From Episyrphus balteatus (lineage: Eukaryota > Arthropoda > Insecta > Diptera > Syrphidae), in assembly GCF_945859705.1 (NCBI RefSeq), contig NC_079135.1, forward strand, positions 15,936,501-16,000,500: a DNA stretch of 64,000 nucleotides. The letters run 5' to 3'. Shown one piece after another: positions 57,895-64,000 of the stretch. A program made the translations under genes and the position numbers. The notes under the pieces are model-generated. The model saw nothing but the letters and a program-made list of their open reading frames with translations. It had not been told where the DNA came from and searched no databases. Position 1 is the stretch's first letter. The number at the start of each line of letters is the position of its first letter.

Positions 57895-59810
57895 CTTAGA
57901 CTTTAAGGAATAATAAAATACAAAAGTCCTGATGTCAATTTTGAGGTATGTTTTGTAGAAAAAATTAAATAATTTTTTGAATCCATTTAGGATTAATAAG
58001 AAAAAGCTAAAAAAAATTACCTTTTTTTCTTTTCTCAAAAAATTATGCCACTAAAATGATTAACATTTCTTCCAAAGAATAAAACTACATTTAAGTCCAT
58101 ACGTTACGTAAAAAGAATAAAAATGATTTATAGACAAAAATATCGTTTTTCATGAAAAAGGTTACAAAAAAACAAACATTTTTTCTTCCATCACCCTAAT
58201 GTCTATTTTTTTATATAGCAAACTATAGTAAATTTTATATCATCTGAAAGGTTCTTATTTCAGCTTAAATAATATACGTCAATCATCGCTGTACGACAAT
58301 TTTTCAATTTAAGATTGTGTAGCTTGTAGTACATTTACCGTATGTACATATATGATATATCAAATAAAAATTATTTTATCTTAATGCGAAATAAAGTTTA
58401 ATACAATTTTTATGAATCTAGGTCAAAAGATATAACGTGTTTAAAAAAAATGTTCCCTTAATTCGATCAAAAATTAGTTTGAAATTCAAATTTTTTGCAC
58501 ATATATTGTATACGTTCCGAAAAATTCCTTAAAAATAAAAAAAAAAACACCTAAAAATACCCCTAAAAAAGTAGGTACGTGTTTTTTAAAAATTCATATT
58601 TCAAAACGCAGCGCTTAAGAAACAAATCCGTTTTACAGCCCTCATTTTTGTTCATTGGCTTTACATTGGTATAACTCAAATTTCTGTCAAAAATTTCCCC
58701 TACCCATAATAACCACTTTTTACAACTTACTTTTACACTTTTACTTTTATTAAAAAAAAAAAAACTTCATAACTTGATATTTAAATTTTTGAGAATTTTT
58801 TCAATGTCAGCCTAAAAATAAATTTATCTATCGATTTAAAGAAAATTCAACTTTCTGCCATGTCACGTTTAAAAAATAGCCACTTTTTGGTAATTTTGTT
58901 TTACCTCTATTTGCTTTTTTTATTAATAAATATTTTTGGTGAAAGGGTGTTTTTTTGATGGGTTGAGTTATGTGTGAGAAAAGTAAATTAAAAGATGACT
59001 TAAATTTTATTAATTTTTAAAACTTGGTGAAAAAGTTTTGGTTGATATAAGAATTAAGAATCTATAAATTCTATAAAACACCCTTTTAGGGTGTTTTTTT
59101 TTTAAGAAATGATGAAATTCGGAATTAGTACCAAAAAAACTGGGAAAAAATTGTTACACCAATGAAAATTGGTGAACATGTTTCATTTATAACAGAAACC
59201 AAGAACCTAAACGGTCTATAGAAATATTTTAGCTTAAAGGGTTTTTTTTTTTGGGAAAATCCGCTATAAGTCCGATAGAATCAATGCTATAAAAGGTACC
59301 CTAACGAAATTTATTAAATATGTTCTTTTACCCATGAGAACTACGAATGAAGTAAACCTATAAATGTTTTTCATGTGAAAGGGTGTTTTTTTCTTTAGGT
59401 GTAGAGACAAAATGGGTATATTTGAAAAAGTGTGTAATATTAGAGTAATTTTAGTGGTACTCTATTGAAATTCAGCAATTATGTTACTTTTCAGATTAGA
59501 AACAAGAATCTAAAGTGTCTATAAAAATATCATGGTTAAAAGTGTGTTTTTTTGAGTGGAAACAAAAATGATGGGTCACCCTAATGAAATTTGGTAAAAA
59601 CATTGAATTTGGGATAGAAAACAAGATTAAAGAGTTTTCATAAAAAAAAATTAGGTGAAATGGTGTTTTTTTTCGAAGAGACACTTAAATCTGTAATTGG
59701 TCCCAAAAAGTCAATGATTCGCTAAAGACCTCAGGCGTAGGTAGTGGGAGAAAATTGATGCAGCCATGGTTCACCGATTTATTAGACGTCAAAAAAAAAA
59801 CAATGAGCAA
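57895..59810 (+). mobile_element. Family B copy B5, with both halves
   Basis: Monomers begin near 58,033 and 58,218, followed by GATATATCAAATAAAAATTA, a CAAAAGATATAACGTGT word and CACCTAAAAATACCCC. It continues with TTTCCCCTACCCATAATAAC (58,695) and an AAATTTATCTATCGATTTAA word, each with a counterpart in B1. The right end is GCAGCCATGGTTCACCGATT then ATTAGACGTC. Between 58,930 and 59,700 it carries a degenerate tandem array not seen in B1. Confidence 0.65.
58930..59700 (+). repeat. Degenerate ~145-bp tandem array inside family B
   Basis: A GGGTGTTTTTTT-like word recurs at about 58,945, 59,093, 59,240, 59,380, 59,540 and 59,660, spaced 120-160 bp. Each is preceded by a diverged AGAAACAAGAATCTAAAG then GTCTATAAAAATAT segment, clearest at 59,193 and 59,497. 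The units are old, since most have diverged considerably. The array accounts for most of the extra length of copy B5 here. Confidence 0.7.
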
Positions 59811-60600
59811 TCAAAAAACAATAAATAACAAAACTGAAATATACTCGTATCCTTGTCGCAAAGAAAAATTATGTGTTGAAAATTCTCCAATTAATCTTGT
59901 ATTATTGTCAATCTTTGTCGTAAGTCAGCTTACTTAAAAAGCAAAGTTCAAAATTTATCAAAAAATTTCGGAAATGTGTCATAATGTCAAATGCAGATTG
60001 TTAGTTTTGCCCCAGCAGTACAAATTTCTTGACTTGTAAAGGAGTAACAACTAAATTGTTCAACATAAACAAAGGCAAAGCTTTTGATCCTTGAAAACAA
60101 ACATTAACTTTGCCCAAATTACCTAAGCTATCATCCACACTATTCATAATAATTTCAATCAATCATTTCTCTATTAAGGTATAAATCGACTCTTTTCTAT
60201 AATCTTTATCTATTTCATGCAATCGACATTCAAAATGTTGCTACATAGATTAAATTTTAACTCTTACTCTTAACTTTCCCATATTCACTATCAAATAATA
60301 TTGTTTTATGTTTGGAAGTTTCCTGAGATTATAGAGATTACACAAAATTACACTTAATAATTTAATCGAATTAGTACTTATCTGTCTGTGCTTTAGTTAG
60401 ATTAGGTTAATCCTTCTCCCCGAAGAGATTCTCAATTCAAAAGCACCACAGGTATATATGCAATGTTTGTATAAATGTAGATAGTGCGAAACAACGCATT
60501 TTGCTGCTGCCGTCTATAAACCAAATATATCCTGACTTCAATATATAATTCAACCCCAAATGATAACAACAATTAAACATGGGAATTAATTAACACCATT
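59811..60600. other. Unique DNA, no gene seen
   Basis: No gene or repeat is recognised. Confidence 0.5.
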
Positions 60601-61600
60601 CTATACCGCACCATCAGAGCCGAGCTGAGGCGAGATCTATCTTGCCAGGCATTCGAGCAGCATCCAAGAGAATCTTCTTATTTATTGGTTTGTATACATT
60701 TGCGATGCGATGCGAATGCGATTATATAATTAAATTACTGAGGCGAAACACCAAACACAGCCACATGAATACAACACCTTTTTGGGTCAAGGATTACAAT
60801 ACAACGAACAAGCCTAAGATAAATTACACCAGATAGTGCGTTAGGCTACAAATAACATCCCTTTTTGGATGAATTCTAGTTTGAGGAAGAGCGCTTGAGG
60901 AATGCACCCTACCGCATCACAGCACCTTTCTCAAAATGCGCTGCAAGCTCTGTCTGCTGTGATGGTCACACATACCGCCGCGGCAGCATGCCGTCCATCG
61001 CCACCGGCCGCCTCCATTGGGTTACCCTGGGGCAGTTAACACAGCTAGCGATAACGAATTGGGGGAATAATTCATTGAATGGATTCCAAACGTTGGAATT
61101 TACTCTCATATGAAATTGGTATCCTCCGCCGTGCTGCCGGCCGTTGCTCTGATAATTGTCCATCACCGGATGTGGTTTTCTCTTTATAGCTACACACACA
61201 CACGCATATACAAATTGTAATTGTCCCATTGTGGTTGGAGAATCTTTTCATCTTTTCGCGTTTAATGTATAATCCTGGGATATATCCTGCTGAGCTTATA
61301 TAACACACAGAAATGATAGAATAGGGCGGCTTTTGCGGGGACAAGGCGGTTGACCACCACCGCACCGGCACCGGCACCGTCACCGCATCACCATCATCAT
61401 CAAGGCAGCTTAATAAATCAATCATTGTTATGCTTGGTGCTTTGTGTTGTACATTTATAGTTCTATGGACATCACAGAAGCAGCATATAACATAAAGGAC
61501 AAGTTGACATATCCAAGGATTGTTTGACATATTGCTGGGCTATGCACATCCAGTTGAGTGACTTTTATTATTGTTTGCTTTAATCCTGCCAGCCAGGTTA
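60601..61600. other. Highest-GC unique segment of the window; possible exon or regulatory DNA
   Basis: This is the clearest compositional break in the window, especially at 60,880-61,160 and 61,320-61,400. It includes CATGCCGTCCATCGCCACCG at 60,989 and a CACCGGCACCGGCACCGTCA tract near 61,362. The longest frame of the window (152 codons, minus, 61,530-61,072) lies here but contains a translated CA repeat (61,191-61,206) and no recognised domain. Overlapping frames at 60,895-61,113 (plus) and 60,966-61,229 (minus) are equally unrecognised. I cannot call a gene. Confidence 0.3.
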
Positions 61601-61920
61601 CTCTTATCCTGTGTTGGTTGGTTCATGGTGCGTTAACTTATCGGCAGTCAGGATGTTTATGTGTTTTTTCTTTTTTGTTACTGTTTGTTTTTTGTTATCA
61701 TAAGCTCTGTGACAGAATTTGCTGTAATGAATAATAAAGTGGAGGTAGTTGGTTGATCTGGGTCTCAGGGTGCGGGATAATTGAATTCAATTTAGTTTTT
61801 TAAGACAATACTTTAACGGTTAAAGTTTAACCTTTATTACTTCTAAATTACTCGACTTCATTTGACAATAATGATGTATTACTTGAAGTATCTTGAGGCA
61901 AGAGTCATAGACTAAATATT
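61601..61920. other. Spacer, no gene seen
   Basis: No feature is recognised. Confidence 0.5.
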
Positions 61921-62560
61921 TTTTACTTGCGATATAGGTACTATATATCAAGTTATGTGCTTTCGTACGAAAAAAAGGTTAAATAACATTTTTCCATGAC
62001 ATTACTATGATAGAGAATGCCAAAAAAGTGGGTCCCGGAAGTCCGTCCTTCAGTCTGTCTGTCTGTATACGAAGCTACAGCATAAACGGATGAACCGATT
62101 AATCTCAAACTTGGTAGGAATGTAGCTTTATTTGGCAACTCTCCAGAGGAGTTTTTGGAAGTAATTTTTTTCGACCAAAAATAACGGTAGGTACCTGTCA
62201 TATATCGATTTTAGTAAAGTTGAATTTGCTCGAAAATGGCTTCAACGATTTTGTTAAAAAAAATTCAAATGTAAGTTTTAAGATAAGGCTTATCTTTTAC
62301 TGAAATTTGTTTTATAAACGGAACCACTTTTTTAAATCCGATTTACTCCGAAACTACTACTTCGATTTCAACGAAACTTTTTTTAAAAAAGCATATATAT
62401 AATTTCAATATAAGCCAAGAATAAAATTTTGAAAAAAATTATTTTTGGATTTAAAAAAAAAAAATTTTGAAATTTTTTTTTTGGAAAAATCAAATTTTCG
62501 AAAATAGGACATTGAATTTTTTTGAAATTTTGTTTTTAGATGTTGATTAGTTTTTTTTTT
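61921..62560 (-). mobile_element. Family A copy A8, 3' half
   Basis: On the plus strand it opens with TTTTACTTGCGATATAGGTA, the complement of the family 3' end. It continues through ACATTACTATGATAGAGAAT and the CAGTCTGTCTGTCTGTATAC tract at 62,050-62,069. An AAACTTGGTAGGAATGTAGC segment and the CGGTAGGTACCTGTCATATA word follow, then the A/T-rich middle. It fades at about 62,560 without reaching the GGGGTCGCACG end. It differs from A3 and A4 in many positions, so it may be a subfamily. Confidence 0.72.
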
Positions 62561-62722
62561 CACCAATAATTGAGGAATCACGAAGTAGGTTTCAGTAAAG
62601 TGCGGCTTTCTAGGTTAACCAAGAAGATCACAGATGTTCAGAGCTTAAAACAAGACCTATGGAAAAAAATATAGATATTACACTGATGAGTTCCATAGAA
62701 CTATTTGAAGCGGGTTAGGGTA

Positions 62723-63010
62723 AAAATTCCGAAAACCCAAATCCCGCAAACCCAAAATCCATACAACTCGAAATCCAGAAAATCTATACATACCTATTCC
62801 CAAAAATCCAAAATCTTGAAAACTCAAATCCAAAAAAAAAACCAGAATCCCGAAGACCCGAAAATCCGCATTTATTACCGAAAAAGCAGGATTTTGGGAT
62901 TTCCGGATTTTGGGTTTTCAAAATTATTGTGATGGTACCTATTTTTAAAAAACTTGGATTTTTGAGATTCTGGGCTTTCAGGATCCTGCAATTTATGGAT
63001 TTTGGGTATA
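62723..63010. repeat. Palindromic degenerate minisatellite (AAAATCC / GGATTTT)
   Basis: The left half is a string of degenerate AAAATCC or AAACCC words separated by a few bases (62,723-62,872). The right half (62,885-63,010) is the same in complement, with GGATTTTGGG-type words. The whole forms an imperfect inverted repeat about a centre near 62,880. Both frames crossing it are translated repeat rich in Lys, Asn, Pro and Ser. Confidence 0.75.
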
Positions 63011-63380
63011 CTAGATTCAGAAGTTTGTTCTTTACCCATTTCAAGTAGGATCACTTATATATACTTATGTATGTATCCCCGTATATTTGGCTTGCTTTAC
63101 GGGGAAGAGGTATTAGGAGAAACTTTTTTTGTTATCATAAAAGCAACATACGACTGGTTTAGATAACACATTCTAATCTTCTATTGAGGAAGACTGTCAA
63201 ACGAATTTAAAGTAACATGTGGAGTCACACAGGACTGCATACTTTCACCAATTTTTTTTTTTTTTTTTTTCTGTGGAAATGGTTAAGACGTATACTTTGA
63301 ACAAAGTAATACAGTTGAACGCACTCGCACTTAAGATGGCAGAATCAACAAATAGTAGAGGAAGAGTGGATTCGGACAGG

Positions 63381-63477
63381 GCTGCCCAACATACAATTTT
63401 GCTTCTGTTAAACTTTACAGGTGCTTCTATAGCTTCTGTAAAGCTTTATAGAAGCAAAATTGTCATTTGGGTGCAAA
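63381..63477. repeat. Imperfect hairpin / possible miniature element
   Basis: ACAATTTTGCTTCTGTTAAA then CTTTACAG (63,393-63,420) pairs with CTGTAAAGCTTTATAGAAGC then AAAATTGT (63,436-63,463), with a few mismatches around a 15-bp loop. Pairing extends weakly outward through CTGCCCAACAT on the left and TTTGGGTGCAAA on the right. The left shoulder CAGGGCTGCCCAAC resembles a hAT-type end, but no target duplication is seen. Confidence 0.65.
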
Positions 63478-64000
63478 CAGGAACCCATCCTTTTTTTTTA
63501 AATAAGATTTTGGTGTCTGTCTTTTCATCAAACTGTCTGCACAATTGAAGATTATATTTGACGACTGTAAAATTAAAAAAAAAAGTTGCTGAACAGTTTC
63601 TCATTTTATTTTTAAATTCATAATAGCCCAGTCATTTTAGTCATTTTTAAGCCCAATCTGCGGAAAAATTCCTACTGGGCTGAATTTTGGTATTCAGCTT
63701 AATGACGGCTTTGTTATGAAGATGTGAAAAATCGACATTGATATCGTGTTCGCGTTAAGAGTTATAGGGGTCAAAAGGTCACAAAAACTGGTTTTTCACG
63801 ATTTTCAGCAAAACGGTAAGTCTTATCAAAAAATTTTCAATGCAAGAACTGTAGACCAGATTATTATATATAAGAAGTGTCATGACACTTTTTTTCCTAA
63901 GACCCACCGTTTCTTAGGTATAACGATTCAAAAAATTGAAGTTTAGTTGTAATCGTCATAATCCTATTCCTGAAAAAAAACTCCTAACTGAAAAGTTCCT
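63478..64000. other. Spacer, no gene seen
   Basis: No gene is recognised to the window edge. The 66-codon frame at 63,746-63,946 has no known domain. Confidence 0.45.

Noticed and set aside
61072..61530. 152-codon minus-strand frame, the longest in the window
   Set aside because: It contains translated CA microsatellite (an ICVCVCS-like run) and no recognisable domain, and it overlaps other frames of similar length. It is kept only as part of a GC-rich island.
1..64000. CRISPR array, operon, bacterial promoter or riboswitch
   Set aside because: Tandem repeats here lack the constant-repeat/unique-spacer pattern of CRISPR. Composition and element content are those of an animal genome, so prokaryotic features are not expected.

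Overview
The window looks like noncoding DNA from an animal genome, most likely an insect. It is strongly AT-rich and full of poly-A/poly-T tracts and CA or TAA microsatellites. It carries many short words such as GTAGGTACCTAC, and it is crowded with nested, non-autonomous transposable-element remnants. A dipteran is my best guess, but nothing in the window identifies the species. I found no protein-coding gene, rRNA, tRNA or CRISPR array that I can support. The open reading frames are all short (152 codons at most), start in low-complexity DNA, and show no transposase, reverse transcriptase or other domain I recognise. The window is best read as a large intergenic region or a very long intron.

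Most of the interpretable content is repeats, which I labelled A to H from comparisons inside the window. Family A has copies near 1.2, 7.4-10.3, 17.6, 27.6-31.1, 36.0, 38.9, 52.3 and 61.9-62.6 kb. It starts with a GGGGTCGCACG-like end and finishes at ACCTATATCGCAAGTAAAAA. Family B has copies at 2.0-4.8, 13.6-15.2, 26.75-27.6, 48.6-49.3 (minus strand) and 57.9-59.8 kb, and carries two or three internal monomers of about 180 bp. Other elements are inserted into these. They include two hAT-type elements with exact 8-bp target duplications (8,473-9,624 and 28,503-30,474) and two copies of a TTAA-flanked miniature element (15,552 and 26,504). There are also a TA-flanked foldback element with an expanded arm (34,048-35,401) and several elements whose terminal word recurs inside them (7,767-10,216; 13,641-14,476; 40,130-41,165).

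Two nests are especially legible. At 27.6-31.1 kb a family A copy holds element E, which holds a 14-bp minisatellite, which holds a hAT-type element with 470-bp tandem units. At 13.2-16.1 kb region C, marked by TGTCACGGGTGGGACA, holds a family B copy, which holds element F, and a TTAA element sits beside it. Independent features include a perfect 46-bp palindrome at 35,809, a palindromic minisatellite at 62.7-63.0 kb, a 15-16-bp CGTAACT repeat at 50.2 kb, and a T-rich island at 19.5-20.6 kb.

The non-repetitive stretches near 6.3-6.95, 12.2-12.9, 24.05-24.5, 37.6-38.0, 53.1-53.7 and 60.6-61.6 kb are less AT-biased and have few homopolymers. They are the best candidates for conserved regulatory DNA or unrecognised exons, but sequence alone cannot decide that. 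No genes act together here; the story is one of layered insertions, tandem expansion inside elements, and decay.
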